A stretch of 39,975 nucleotides of DNA from CAZQLE01 sp964593905. GTDB lineage: Bacteria; Chloroflexota; Anaerolineae; Anaerolineales; Anaerolineaceae. The stretch lies in the NCBI GenBank assembly GCA_964593905.1, contig CAZQLE010000008.1:1-39975 (forward strand). The letters run 5' to 3'. The notes below the pieces were generated by a model. It ran no database searches. It saw nothing but the letters and a program-made list of their open reading frames with translations, and was not told the DNA's origin. Below, in pieces: positions 30,679 to 39,476 of the stretch. The position numbers were made by a program, and so were the translations under genes. Each line of letters begins with the position of its first letter. The stretch's first letter is position 1.

Positions 30679-31179
30679 CTAGCGGTGCGCCATCATCAGC
30701 GATTCAAGATCCTCATCCAACGCCTGAAGGTCTTCTTCATGTTCCACTTCTTGCTGCAAAATGGTCAACACAATATTATAGGTAACCGGGTCTTTATCTT
30801 TCACCATTTGCAACAGGTTTTGATACACCCCAATGGCACACTGCTCACCCTTAATATTTTGCGCAAGAACCTTGCGCACAAAGGGGTCTTCGGGGGCATC
30901 ATAGCCGCAGTGGGTATGTGTATACCAGTCTGCCGGGGTAAGCAGCGGCGTGCCGCCCAGTTGAATAATACGCAGCGACAGCATGTCGGCATGCGCCAGC
31001 TCTTCGTTTGCATGTAGCAGCAGTTCTGAAGCAACTGCATCTTTCATCGGCCCTTTTACCACTTTGGCGCCCAGCCAGTACTGATAATAGGCCAACCATT
31101 CATCGGCAAAAGCCCGATTCAACACCGCCAGCAACTCGTTGATATCCAAGCCTACGATTTCACGTCCTTTGGTACCCAT
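30679..31179 (-). CDS. Ferritin-like diiron protein (bacterioferritin/Dps-like)
   Basis: A 166-aa four-helix protein with a complete diiron set: Glu27 in ADEWLAYYQYW, Glu60 and His63 in NEELAHADML, Glu112 in KGEQCAIGVYQ, and Glu144 with His147 in QEVEHEEDLQ. Length and pattern fit the ferritin-like/bacterioferritin group that stores iron or detoxifies peroxide. A Met haem ligand of true bacterioferritin cannot be assigned with certainty. AAGGAG lies six bases before the ATG. It follows the DUF1858 gene on the same strand after 160 bp. Confidence 0.88.
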   Translation of the reverse strand: MGTKGREIVGLDINELLAVLNRAFADEWLAYYQYWLGAKVVKGPMKDAVASELLLHANEELAHADMLSLRIIQLGGTPLLTPADWYTHTHCGYDAPEDPFVRKVLAQNIKGEQCAIGVYQNLLQMVKDKDPVTYNIVLTILQQEVEHEEDLQALDEDLESLMMAHR

Positions 31180-31284
31180 TTTGCTCTCCTTTCAGGTCAA
31201 ACCAAATATAACGGGGCAGCGTATACACCGCCCGGAAAACACGCTGAATGAAATCCCTTGAAAACTGACTGGGGACTGTTTAAA

Positions 31285-31300
31285 TTGATTAAACTACAAA
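31285..31300. promoter_or_regulatory. TTGATTAAAC motif upstream of the ferritin-like gene
   Basis: TTGATTAAACTACAAA closely matches TTGATTAAACGCAAA at 32379-32393, upstream of the Crp/Fnr-type gene. TTGAT is the half-site recognised by Fnr-like proteins. The second half-site is poor in both copies. A wider palindrome GTTTAA/TTAAAC overlaps this one. Confidence 0.35.
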
Positions 31301-31339
31301 TTTCACAATCTGGTCAAGTGAATTAAAGCCCTAAATAAA

Positions 31340-31549
31340 TCAGCCGAGGGGCAAAACCCCTCGAATTTCCCCCAGCAGTTGCTCCACAGATTCACAATAT
31401 ACCCTGGCGGCCTGATCCAATGTCTCAAACTTTGCCAGCGGGCAGCCCACACAGGCCATCCCGTGCCGAATAAACACCCGCATCGCCTCAGGGTGCTGGC
31501 AAAGCAATTCGCTGATGAGAATGGTTTCTTCCACCTGGTTCAGATCCAT
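31340..31549 (-). CDS. DUF1858 small redox protein
   Basis: A 69-aa protein of the DUF1858 family, associated with hybrid-cluster proteins. It has the helical ILISELLCQHPEAMRVFIRHG segment and the cysteine pair ACVGCPLAKFETLDQAA that gives the family its redox-disulfide name. The ATG at 31549 has AGGCGG eight bases upstream; a GTG at 31558 is an alternative start. Its position between an Fnr-like regulator and a ferritin suggests a role in nitrogen-oxide or redox stress. Confidence 0.85.
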   Translation of the reverse strand: MDLNQVEETILISELLCQHPEAMRVFIRHGMACVGCPLAKFETLDQAARVYCESVEQLLGEIRGVLPLG

Positions 31550-31635
31550 TAAAAGCACCGCCTGCTTTGAATATACTGCTTTTCAGGCGGCTGCTCCTTG
31601 CGCCAGCGCAATCAACAATGCGGTTGTCACATCCT

Positions 31636-32364
31636 TTATGGCCGGTTCTGTTCTGGAAGGTCTTCGGCGATGCTGACCAGACCATGCGGGTAACAGATCA
31701 CCACCCGCTCGCGGCCGCACTTCACCAGGCCCAGCTCTTCCCAGCGGCGCAGGGTGCGGCTGACGGTAAACAGGGTGGTACCGGTCATTTCGGCCAGGTC
31801 CTGACGGCTCAGTTGCAAATCAATCAAAACCCCTTCGGTCGTCTTGCGTCCGGCCTGCGCCGCCAGACGCAGCAGCGCCCGCGCCAGCCGGCGCTCCACC
31901 CGCTCGGTGGCCATCTGCACCAACCGCTCCTGAAAATCTTGCACATGCACCGCCATCATCTGAATGGCGTTCAGGGCCAACTGGGGTGTTTCCAACACAA
32001 ACTGCATCATCAGTTTTTTGGGCCAGAAGACCGCCTCGCCGTCATCGGCTGCCTGGGCCGTTACCGGGTAATGTTCAGCGGGGGTTAATGCGATCCCGCC
32101 AAACAGCGTGCCCGGTTCAATAATGCGCAGCAGGGTTTGCTGCCCTTCGGGGTTCAGGTGCAGCAGCTTAACCCGCCCGCGCACCGCCAGATAGATGCGG
32201 TCGGCCGGGTCGCCCTGCATAAAATAATATGCCCCCTGCGCGGCTTCCTGCCTGTGTGCAGAATCTGCCAGACGCCGCAGCTCGGCTGCCGCCAGATTCT
32301 GAAAAAGAGGCGTACTACTCATCAAATCAACAGGTTGCATGGTTTGGTCTGAATTCTTATTCAA
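31636..32364 (-). CDS. Crp/Fnr-family transcriptional regulator
   Basis: A 242-aa regulator with an N-terminal cyclic-nucleotide-type beta-roll (about 15-130, containing YYFMQGDPADRIYLAVRGRV) and a C-terminal helix-turn-helix LSRQDLAEMTGTTLFTVSRT near residue 188. It lacks the N-terminal cysteine cluster of Fnr, so it resembles Dnr/NnrR-type regulators, which respond to NO through haem; effector unknown. A TTG at 32364 with AGGGG upstream is the likely start, with ATG at 32340 as alternative. It is divergent from the NirS-like gene, which it probably controls. Confidence 0.9.
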   Translation of the reverse strand: MNKNSDQTMQPVDLMSSTPLFQNLAAAELRRLADSAHRQEAAQGAYYFMQGDPADRIYLAVRGRVKLLHLNPEGQQTLLRIIEPGTLFGGIALTPAEHYPVTAQAADDGEAVFWPKKLMMQFVLETPQLALNAIQMMAVHVQDFQERLVQMATERVERRLARALLRLAAQAGRKTTEGVLIDLQLSRQDLAEMTGTTLFTVSRTLRRWEELGLVKCGRERVVICYPHGLVSIAEDLPEQNRP

Positions 32365-32378
32365 GTCGGCGCCCCTGA

Positions 32379-32393
32379 TTGATTAAACGCAAA
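32379..32393. promoter_or_regulatory. Possible Fnr/Dnr-like site between the regulator and cytochrome cd1 genes
   Basis: TTGATTAAACGCAAA lies in the 97-bp divergent intergenic region. The left half TTGAT matches the Fnr/Dnr half-site and the right half CGCAA only partly. The same ten bases, TTGATTAAAC, recur at 31285-31294. Confidence 0.4.
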
Positions 32394-32461
32394 GTAATTG
32401 GAGCAATAAACTCCTAAACTGAGACTATCGTACCCCATTTCAGCGCGCAGGAGAAGATCGA

Positions 32462-34033
32462 ATGTTAAAAAATCGTCCATCTTTGCTTTTGGTCTCTTTC
32501 ACCATTCTGGCAATTCTACTGGCGGCCTGCGCAGCAGCGCCAACAGAACAACCACCCGGCGATGCCGCCGCCCAGGCACAAAACCTGCCAATGGTGCAGA
32601 GCAAACAGGTGCAGGCGTATTATCTCGATTCTTGCTCGGGCTGTCACAGCCCCGACCGGCGCGGCGCCACCGGCCCGGCCCTGCTGCCCGGCCGGTTAAG
32701 CGAAACAGACGAATATTACTTCACCGTGATTAAAAACGGCAAACCCGGCACCATCATGCCCCCCTGGGGTGGTCAGCTTTCAGATGCAGAAGTCACCACC
32801 CTGGTTCAGTTCATTCGTTCCGAAGCCGCCGCATCGGCCTCGGAATGGAGCGAAAAGGATATCTGGGGCTCGCTGACGGTGTTGACCGATGAAAAGACGC
32901 TGCCCACAGCCCCGGTGCAGCCGATGAACCTGGATAACCTGCTGCTGGTCACCGAGCGCGAGGCGCAAAGCATTGCGGTGATCAACGGCGATAACCATCA
33001 ACTGCTGGGGAAAATTCCGGCTTCTTATCGCGCCCACGGTTATGCTTTTCATCCCACCAACCCGCGCTGGGCTTACAACATGGGCCGCGACGGCTGGGTC
33101 TTTAAAATCGACCTGTTCAGTCTTAAACCGGTGCGCAAAATTCGCATCGGGCTGGACGCGCGTTCGGTCGCCATTTCAGATGACGGCAAATACCTGATCG
33201 CCGGCAACTATATGCCCGCCACAATGGTCATCCTTAATGCAGAAACGCTGGAACTGGTTAAATTCTATTCCACCCGAACCACCGATAACGAAGGCAAAGA
33301 GGTCGAATCGCGGGTGGCCACCATTCTGGATACTGCCCCCGATCTGGTTGGCCCCTATTTTCTGGTGGCGCTCAAAGAGGCCGGCCAGGTCTGGCGTATC
33401 GACTGGTCAAAGCCCGATTTTCCGCTTGTAAAACTGGAAAAAGTGGGGCACATTCTGCACGATGGTTTTCTATCAGAAGATAACCACACCTTCTATCTGG
33501 CCGCCCAAAAAGATGACTGGATGGCCGCCATCGATGTTGCCAGCATGACGCTGATCAAAGATATTCAAACTGGCGCCATTCCGCACCCCGGTTCGGGGGC
33601 CGCCTGGACGGTGGATGACCGGCACTATGCAGCCACCACCCACGCCGGCGAGGGCAAGGTGGCCGTCTGGGATACCGACAGCAACGAACTGGTCGGTTCG
33701 GTCGAGACCCCCGGCGCAGGGTTGTTCATCCGCTCGCAGACCAACAGTCCGTATGTATGGGCCGACTCGGTCTTTGCCAAACAGCCCGATACCATTACCG
33801 TGTTTGAGAAGACCCCGCCTTTTAAAGTAGTCAAGATCATCAAAGAAGGTAAACGCACCCTTCACCCTGAATTTACGGCCGATGGAAAATTTGTCTATGT
33901 AGCCGACTGGGACGCCAACCTGGTGCGGGTTTATGATGCTGTTACACTGGAAAAAGTAGCCGAAGTCAGCGGCATCACCACCCCCACCGGCATCTTCAAC
34001 ACCATCCGGCGCGCCGAACCACTGGGCCACTAG
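32462..34033 (+). CDS. Cytochrome cd1 protein, NirS-like lipoprotein
   Basis: A 523-aa protein with a lipoprotein signal (AILLAAC, Cys23), a cytochrome c domain (haem motif SCSGCHS, Cys58/Cys61/His62, probable Met99 ligand in TIMPPWGG) and an eight-bladed d1-haem propeller (about 150-515). RAHGYAFH with His192 is the probable d1 proximal ligand. ILHDG (His333) and IPHPGSGAA (His375) correspond to the two catalytic histidines of NirS and are spaced by 42 residues, the same as in Pseudomonas NirS. It could be nitrite reductase or the related NirN. No d1 biosynthesis genes lie in the window. AGGAG precedes ATG by eight bases. The only plus-strand gene. Confidence 0.85.
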   Translation: MLKNRPSLLLVSFTILAILLAACAAAPTEQPPGDAAAQAQNLPMVQSKQVQAYYLDSCSGCHSPDRRGATGPALLPGRLSETDEYYFTVIKNGKPGTIMPPWGGQLSDAEVTTLVQFIRSEAAASASEWSEKDIWGSLTVLTDEKTLPTAPVQPMNLDNLLLVTEREAQSIAVINGDNHQLLGKIPASYRAHGYAFHPTNPRWAYNMGRDGWVFKIDLFSLKPVRKIRIGLDARSVAISDDGKYLIAGNYMPATMVILNAETLELVKFYSTRTTDNEGKEVESRVATILDTAPDLVGPYFLVALKEAGQVWRIDWSKPDFPLVKLEKVGHILHDGFLSEDNHTFYLAAQKDDWMAAIDVASMTLIKDIQTGAIPHPGSGAAWTVDDRHYAATTHAGEGKVAVWDTDSNELVGSVETPGAGLFIRSQTNSPYVWADSVFAKQPDTITVFEKTPPFKVVKIIKEGKRTLHPEFTADGKFVYVADWDANLVRVYDAVTLEKVAEVSGITTPTGIFNTIRRAEPLGH

Positions 34034-34050
34034 CGCAAACCCGTTTGCGC
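34033..34050. terminator. Hairpin between the convergent cytochrome cd1 and DUF362 genes
   Basis: GCGCAAAC (34033-34040) pairs with GTTTGCGC (34043-34050), starting at the last base of the cytochrome stop codon in a 38-bp convergent gap. There is no T-run, but position and symmetry fit a bidirectional transcription end. Confidence 0.55.
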
Positions 34051-34071
34051 CGGTCCGCTCTCAATCGCCGG

Positions 34072-35727
34072 TTATATCCAAAAGTCGCGCAGCGATTCCC
34101 GCCACTCGGCGCGCATCGCTGCGCGCATTTCTTCTGCGCTCAACGGGGGCAACGGCCAGATCAATCCACCCTGCCCGCTTTCCCCCGCCTCCAACCGGCG
34201 GGGTTGGTCATCGCGGTCATGCGAATACAGGTCCACATCCAGGCGCAGCCCCTGTTTTAACAGCCGGCGGCGCGCCAGACGCATTTGCAGCGCATCCCAG
34301 GCCAGCGGCAGCAAAAAACGGTTGCGCAGTGTGAGCACCCGGCAGCGGGTGCCGGTCAACCGGTGCAGCGCGGCATGGGGTTCATTGGGCAGGGGCATGC
34401 ACCCGCTCACAAACTCACCGGGCAAAGCCGCGTGCGCCCGGGCACAGGCGCCCATGATCATCTTCTTCCCCGGCAGGGCTTCAATCTGCGCGGGTGAACA
34501 GGGTCGTCCCTGGGCATCATAATACACACCGTCCGGGCCCATTCCCTGGCCGATCAACACCGTCAGCGCAAAATCGGTGGGCAGCCCCTCACGCTCAAGC
34601 ATCTCAAAGGCAAAACGGGCGCTGGCCAGGCACCCACCCCGGCAGGCCAGTTCCAACCGGGCCGCTTCGGCGGCCGAAATGGGCAGCCCCGTCTCATTGC
34701 CGCGCTGCAGCCGCTCGGGCAGCCCCACCAGCACGCGCACATTGGGAAACCGCCGCCGAAAACGCTCGCTCATCAAAGAGGGGTCGGCCGGACGAAAAGG
34801 AATGGGGCGCAGATCGCCCACCACTTCGACCGCCGGGTCGCCCAGCCCGCGTTCATCGGCCGCGCGCAGCAGGGCAATTTGCTGCGGGTCAAAACCCATC
34901 AGCCGCGCCGCGGTGCGGTCGGTCTCCATCACCTGCGTCCCGCTGATCAAAACCCGGCTGTCCACCGGGTCGACCGGAGCCGGGCAGTTCCCCTCACCGC
35001 CCACCAGGCCATCCACCAGGGTCAGGTCGGGGCGAAAGAGCTGCAGCAGATCGACCAATTTGTCATCCAGCGCATAGGTGTGGTTGCGCTGGCGCAAATT
35101 GTAGGGGATGATGCCCATCGCATTCTTAAAACCCAGCGTCACCCCGGTATATAGATTGGTCTTCAACTTGGGCAGTGAGATAAAAAACGCCTCGCCGCGC
35201 AGCACCGGTTCAAACACCGCCGGGGCAAGCAGCTCGCGCATCACCCTGGCCTGCGGCAGCAGGTAACGCGTCACCGGCTGCTCTTCCAGCGCCACCAGGC
35301 GCACCCCGCGCAGCCGCGCCAGCCGGTCCAGCCCGCTGATGCGAAACGACCCGCGGGTGGGCATGGCGCGCCCCGAAGATTCAACCAGGGTGATCTGGGA
35401 AGTATATTGCTGCAAATAGAGCACCAGGGCATCAATCAGGCGCGGGTCGGTGCTTTCAGGATAATCTGGTTCAACCATCCCCAGGTGATGATAGACCGTG
35501 ACCAGGTTGGGCTTAATCACCACCGGCCGCCCGCTCAATAAACGGGTAAAGCCGGTGCGGCGGTCCAATTCGGTCAGGTTGGCCTGCAACGCCGCGCGAA
35601 TGGCGCGCACATCAGCCCGCTCTTCAAAGGCAGGCCGGCCATATTCGGGCGGCAGGGCGGCATAATCGTGCCGAAAATCCACTTCTCCGGCACGGGTCAC
35701 CACCACCACCGGTTTCAGGGGCCGCAC
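34072..35727 (-). CDS. DUF362 domain protein
   Basis: A 551-aa protein with a DUF362 domain: VVIKPNLVTVYHHLG (68-82), TLVESSGRAMPTRGSFRISG, then FISLPKLKTNLYTGVTLGFK and NAMGIIPYNLR. The C-terminal part (about 350-551) is less conserved and contains several cysteines (ACRGGCLAS, MGACARAH) but no clear 4Fe-4S ferredoxin motif. The biochemical function of DUF362 is not settled. It starts at GTG with CGGAGG upstream and overlaps the methyltransferase gene by 13 bp. Confidence 0.8.
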   Translation of the reverse strand: MRPLKPVVVVTRAGEVDFRHDYAALPPEYGRPAFEERADVRAIRAALQANLTELDRRTGFTRLLSGRPVVIKPNLVTVYHHLGMVEPDYPESTDPRLIDALVLYLQQYTSQITLVESSGRAMPTRGSFRISGLDRLARLRGVRLVALEEQPVTRYLLPQARVMRELLAPAVFEPVLRGEAFFISLPKLKTNLYTGVTLGFKNAMGIIPYNLRQRNHTYALDDKLVDLLQLFRPDLTLVDGLVGGEGNCPAPVDPVDSRVLISGTQVMETDRTAARLMGFDPQQIALLRAADERGLGDPAVEVVGDLRPIPFRPADPSLMSERFRRRFPNVRVLVGLPERLQRGNETGLPISAAEAARLELACRGGCLASARFAFEMLEREGLPTDFALTVLIGQGMGPDGVYYDAQGRPCSPAQIEALPGKKMIMGACARAHAALPGEFVSGCMPLPNEPHAALHRLTGTRCRVLTLRNRFLLPLAWDALQMRLARRRLLKQGLRLDVDLYSHDRDDQPRRLEAGESGQGGLIWPLPPLSAEEMRAAMRAEWRESLRDFWI

Positions 35728-36176
35728 GGCGCGCCTCCGGGTTTTCGCAGGCTGATCAGGCGGTGATACATCACCAGGCTGCCGGCCACCGCCACATTAT
35801 AAGAAGGATAGTTGACCGATTCGATCTCCACCACACGGTTGCACAACCCGGCAATGCGCGGGCCCAGCCCGCTATCTTCTGCGCCCAACAGGTAGAGGGC
35901 ACACTCGGGGTGCTTAAATTCGGCCAGCGGCTGGCCGCCCATCTCCACCCCCACCAACACGGCGCCCACCGGCCGCTGCGCCAGAAATTCTTCCAGCGAG
36001 AGATATTCCCGCAGGGGAATGTTGCGCTGTGTGCGGGTGGTATCCGTCGGCTGGCGCTTATACGGCCGGCCAATGGTAAAGATGCCCGCCGCGCCAAGCT
36101 GGTAGGCCGAGCGCCAGAGCGTGCCGATATTCAATTCATTGCGCGGTTGGTAAACACCAATCTCAAAATAAGGCAT
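35715..36176 (-). CDS. TrmH/SpoU-family RNA 2'-O-methyltransferase
   Basis: A 153-aa SPOUT methyltransferase. NELNIGTLWRSAYQLGA gives motif 1, ALYLLGAEDSGLGPR motif 2 and NYPSYNVAVAGSLVMYHRL motif 3, which form the trefoil-knot SAM site. It is a catalytic core without an N-terminal substrate-binding extension, the size of TrmL-like enzymes, so a tRNA target is plausible but not certain. It lies six bases from recN. Confidence 0.9.
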   Translation of the reverse strand: MPYFEIGVYQPRNELNIGTLWRSAYQLGAAGIFTIGRPYKRQPTDTTRTQRNIPLREYLSLEEFLAQRPVGAVLVGVEMGGQPLAEFKHPECALYLLGAEDSGLGPRIAGLCNRVVEIESVNYPSYNVAVAGSLVMYHRLISLRKPGGAPCGP

Positions 36177-36182
36177 GGGGGG

Positions 36183-37919
36183 TTATTTGCGTCCCATTTC
36201 ACGGGCGCGCTGTTGCGCCTGCTGCAAAGCAGCCCGCGCCGCGCTGCGGTTGGCCTCGGTGGCGGGGCCAATCATCTGCGCCAGTTCTTCAATGCGCGTT
36301 TCGCCTTCCAGCCCGGTCACCCGTGTGGCGGTGCGCCCGCCGGTGACCGCTTTGGCCACCCTGAAATGCTGATCACCATAGGCCGCCAGTTGCGGCAAAT
36401 GGGTAATGCACAACACCTGGTGCGATCGGCCCAACTGCCACAGCTTTTCACCGATCACCGCACCCACCCGGCCGCCGATGCCCTGGTCAATTTCATCAAA
36501 AATCAGGGTCGACACATAATCGGCGCGCGCCAGAACATTTTTCAACGCCAGCATCAGGCGCGAAGTCTCGCCGCCCGAGGCAATCTTGACCAGCGGTTTC
36601 AGCCCCTCGCCCTGGTTGGGGGCGATCAGAAATTCCACCCGGTCGATGCCCGTCTCATCAAACGCCATCCGTTTGCCTTCAAAAGGCAGCCCATCAGCAT
36701 GTTCGGCGCTCTGAAAATCCACTTTAAACTGCGCCCCGGCCATACTCAAATCAGCCAGTTCACGCTCCACCCCCTGAGCCAGGCTTTGCGCCGCCTTGCG
36801 CCGGTGCGCCGAAAGCACCCCGGCGGCCGCGGCCAGCTTCTCTAAAAGCTGCCCCTCCAGCGTCTCCAGCGCGGCAATCCGCTCGCCAGCATGGACGATG
36901 GTATCCAGTTTACGACGGGCCTCGTCGCCAAAGGCAATTACCGCCTCCAGCGAGCCGCCATATTTGCGCTTTAAATTGTGCAGCAAATCCAGGCGCTCTT
37001 CAAGCTGCTCCAAACGGCGCGGGTTGAATTCGATGGCTTCCTGATAATCCTGCAGGTCGCGGTTCAGATCACCCAGCAGTTCTGCTGCCGCATCCACCTG
37101 TTCGGCCAAACGCTGCAAGGCCGGATCAATGCGCGCCAGGTTGTGCACCAACTGCACCAACTGGCCCGAAAGATCTGAAAGCGCAGGCGCTTCGGGTGAG
37201 CCTTCATCCAACAACGACAGACACTGGCGGGTAAGCGAAGCCAGGTTCTCGGCGTTGGCCAGCCGGTCACGTTCACGACGCAGTTCTTCTTCTTCATCAA
37301 CTTTCAAGCGCGCCGATTCAATTTCTTCGGCCTGAAACGTCAGCAGATCCATCCGCCGCAGCGCATCGGCCTCATCTTCACGCAGCGCTTTCAACTCGCG
37401 GCGCAGCACGTTCATCTGGCGATACAGGTCTTGATACCGGCTCAGATGGGTCTGGCTGCTGGCGTAGCGGTCTAACAGGCCAAGGTGTTGGCGCACCTGC
37501 AGCAGCGAGAGATGCTCGCTCTGGCCATGAATATCCACCAGATACTCGCCCAGTTCACGCAAGAGCGCAGTGCTGACGCTGCTGCCATTCACTCTTGCAA
37601 TGGTGCGCCCCTCACGGCGCAGTTCGCGCGAGAGCACCACCGTGGTGGCGTCTTCCAGCAGATCTTCACGCTGCAAAATCGCGTTCACTTCACCCCGCAC
37701 GGCCTCGGGAATGCTGAAAACACCCTCCACCTGGGCGCGGGCCGCCCCGGCGCGAATAAAGGTGGCGTCCACTTTGCCGCCCATCAGCGCCGTGATCGCA
37801 TCCAGAATGATCGATTTACCCGCGCCGGTTTCACCGGTGAAGGTTGTCAGGCCCGAACCAAACTCCAGTTCGAGGGCCTCGATGATGGCAAAGTTTTCAA
37901 TGCGAATTTCATTCAGCAT
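36183..37919 (-). CDS. recN: DNA repair protein RecN
   Basis: A 578-aa SMC-like ATPase for double-strand-break repair. Walker A is FTGETGAGKSIILDA (27-41), followed by the HGQSEHLSLLQ segment near 134. A long coiled coil is interrupted by the hinge, and the C-terminal half has SGGETSRLMLALKNVL and LIFDEIDQGIGGRVG. Length is normal. Within the operon it lies 12 bp after the zinc-binding membrane-protein gene. Confidence 0.96.
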   Translation of the reverse strand: MLNEIRIENFAIIEALELEFGSGLTTFTGETGAGKSIILDAITALMGGKVDATFIRAGAARAQVEGVFSIPEAVRGEVNAILQREDLLEDATTVVLSRELRREGRTIARVNGSSVSTALLRELGEYLVDIHGQSEHLSLLQVRQHLGLLDRYASSQTHLSRYQDLYRQMNVLRRELKALREDEADALRRMDLLTFQAEEIESARLKVDEEEELRRERDRLANAENLASLTRQCLSLLDEGSPEAPALSDLSGQLVQLVHNLARIDPALQRLAEQVDAAAELLGDLNRDLQDYQEAIEFNPRRLEQLEERLDLLHNLKRKYGGSLEAVIAFGDEARRKLDTIVHAGERIAALETLEGQLLEKLAAAAGVLSAHRRKAAQSLAQGVERELADLSMAGAQFKVDFQSAEHADGLPFEGKRMAFDETGIDRVEFLIAPNQGEGLKPLVKIASGGETSRLMLALKNVLARADYVSTLIFDEIDQGIGGRVGAVIGEKLWQLGRSHQVLCITHLPQLAAYGDQHFRVAKAVTGGRTATRVTGLEGETRIEELAQMIGPATEANRSAARAALQQAQQRAREMGRK

Positions 37920-37931
37920 AAGCGGCGCCCG

Positions 37932-38483
37932 TTAACGACGGAGTTGAATTCCACTCAGCCGGGAATAAACCGTTCCGGTTACCAGAAAAGTGTAGAGCCC
38001 TTGAAAGATCAACCCGAACAAACCCATTCCGGCAGCCCCCAGCGAACCCGCCAGGGCAACCCCCAGCACCCCGAGCAGCGAAAGCAGCAGCAGCGGCAGG
38101 CTGCCCAACACCGTGCCAATGACCGAAATTTGAAACAGTTTTTTTGAGCGGCGTTTCCGCACTGCCCAGCGAATTGCCTCGGCGATGATCACCCCGGCAA
38201 AGGGCGCCAGAAAAAGGGAAAAGAAACCCAGAAATTGGACCACATAGCTTCCGGCATAACCCAGCACGGCTGAGATGATGAAGGCCACAAAATAGTCACT
38301 GGTGACACTCGTATCAAACAACTTTTGCTGCGAGCGAATGCAGTCGCGGCAACGATAACCGGTGGGGGTTAACACCGCACATTCACTGCATATCGGCTTT
38401 TCACAGCGGTTGCAGCGCAGGCGGGTTTCGCGGTCGGCATGCCTGTAACAGGTTGTGGGTTGTAAGGTCGTCTGATCAGTCAT
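37932..38483 (-). CDS. Zinc-binding (B-box-like) membrane protein
   Basis: A 183-aa protein. The N-terminus has metal-ligand pairs Cys12-x2-His15, Cys24-x2-Cys27, Cys32-x2-Cys35 and Cys45-x2-Cys48, the pattern of bacterial B-box-type zinc fingers. Three or four hydrophobic segments follow (about 63-100, 118-145, 148-170) with a basic loop RWAVRKRRSKK between them. Function unknown. Its start overlaps the NAD kinase stop by 8 bp. Confidence 0.8.
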   Translation of the reverse strand: MTDQTTLQPTTCYRHADRETRLRCNRCEKPICSECAVLTPTGYRCRDCIRSQQKLFDTSVTSDYFVAFIISAVLGYAGSYVVQFLGFFSLFLAPFAGVIIAEAIRWAVRKRRSKKLFQISVIGTVLGSLPLLLLSLLGVLGVALAGSLGAAGMGLFGLIFQGLYTFLVTGTVYSRLSGIQLRR

Positions 38484-39354
38484 TCATACCACCTGTAGTT
38501 GGATTTCTCTGCATATACTTGGCCAGATTACGATAAAAATAGCCCGGATCTTGAAAGCGAATAAACGTCACCGCATCACTGCTGGAGCAAACCCGCACCT
38601 CATCTGAGGGGTAAACCTCCACTGGCGAAGCGCCATCCACACTGACCACCGCCTCATGCTGGGTTTGCACTTTAATCGAAATGCATTCACCTTCCGAAAG
38701 GATGATCGCACGGTCCATCGACAGATGCGGCGCAACGGGAATCACCATGATATTGCGCAATTCGGGCGGCATCACCGGCCCGCCCACCGCCATGGCATAA
38801 GCCGTGGAGCCGGTGGCAGTGGAGACAATCAACCCGTCGGCGGTGTAATGGGTCAGATGATAGTTGTGCACATTTAAATTAAGCTGGATCGGGCGCACAA
38901 ATTTTCCGCGGGTGATGACGATATCGTTAATCGCCTCCCAGCTTGCCATGCACTCGCCTGCGCGCCACAGCTCGGCATGGATCATCATGCGGTCTTCCAT
39001 CCAGAAGTGGCCAGCCAATAGTTCCGGAATATGCGCACGCCATTCGCCGCGCTGCAGTTCAATTAGAAAGCCAAAATGACCCAGGTTAATCCCCAGCACC
39101 GGCAGATGGCCCGGCGCGCATAACCGGCCGGCGCGCAGCATGGTGCCATCGCCGCCCAGGGCAATTAACACATCAAATTCATGCGCCTGAATGCGGGTGC
39201 GCAGCGTTTCATCATACAGCGAGCCCAGCAAGAGGTCATCGATATCGCAGCCGCGCAGCATCTCGACCACAACTTTTGCCTCGGCTGCCGCGGCTGGCAG
39301 ATCGGGGTGATAGGCCACCGCAAGGCGGCGGGGGAGCCAGGTTGGATTGCGCAT
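38476..39354 (-). CDS. nadK: NAD kinase
   Basis: A 292-aa cytosolic kinase converting NAD to NADP. GGDGTMLRAGR (67-77) is the phosphate-binding motif; EAINDIVITRG, then TADGLIVSTATGSTAYAMAVGGP are the family signatures. Length is normal. There is no ribosome-binding site before the ATG at 39354, and a TATAAT element lies directly upstream, so the message may be leaderless. Confidence 0.95.
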   Translation of the reverse strand: MRNPTWLPRRLAVAYHPDLPAAAAEAKVVVEMLRGCDIDDLLLGSLYDETLRTRIQAHEFDVLIALGGDGTMLRAGRLCAPGHLPVLGINLGHFGFLIELQRGEWRAHIPELLAGHFWMEDRMMIHAELWRAGECMASWEAINDIVITRGKFVRPIQLNLNVHNYHLTHYTADGLIVSTATGSTAYAMAVGGPVMPPELRNIMVIPVAPHLSMDRAIILSEGECISIKVQTQHEAVVSVDGASPVEVYPSDEVRVCSSSDAVTFIRFQDPGYFYRNLAKYMQRNPTTGGMND

Positions 39355-39360
39355 GGGTTA

Positions 39361-39366
39361 ATTATA
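39361..39366 (-). promoter_or_regulatory. -10 element directly upstream of nadK
   Basis: TATAAT on the minus strand ends seven bases from the NAD kinase ATG, so transcription would start at or next to the start codon. The upstream -35 region is not clear. A TACAAT at 39400-39405 on the other strand has no gene to serve. Confidence 0.55.
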
Positions 39367-39476
39367 GCCGCAAGTGCTGAAACTTAGAGGCGTTGTTGGT
39401 ACAATCTCACACCTCAAATTTTTTGCCTGATCGGCTGGCGGCAAAAAACTGCTCTTCAAAATTCCATTCACCAGGA

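Noticed and set aside
35763..36845. Plus-strand open frame opposite recN and the RNA methyltransferase gene
   Set aside because: It spans two well-supported minus-strand genes and lacks any family signature.
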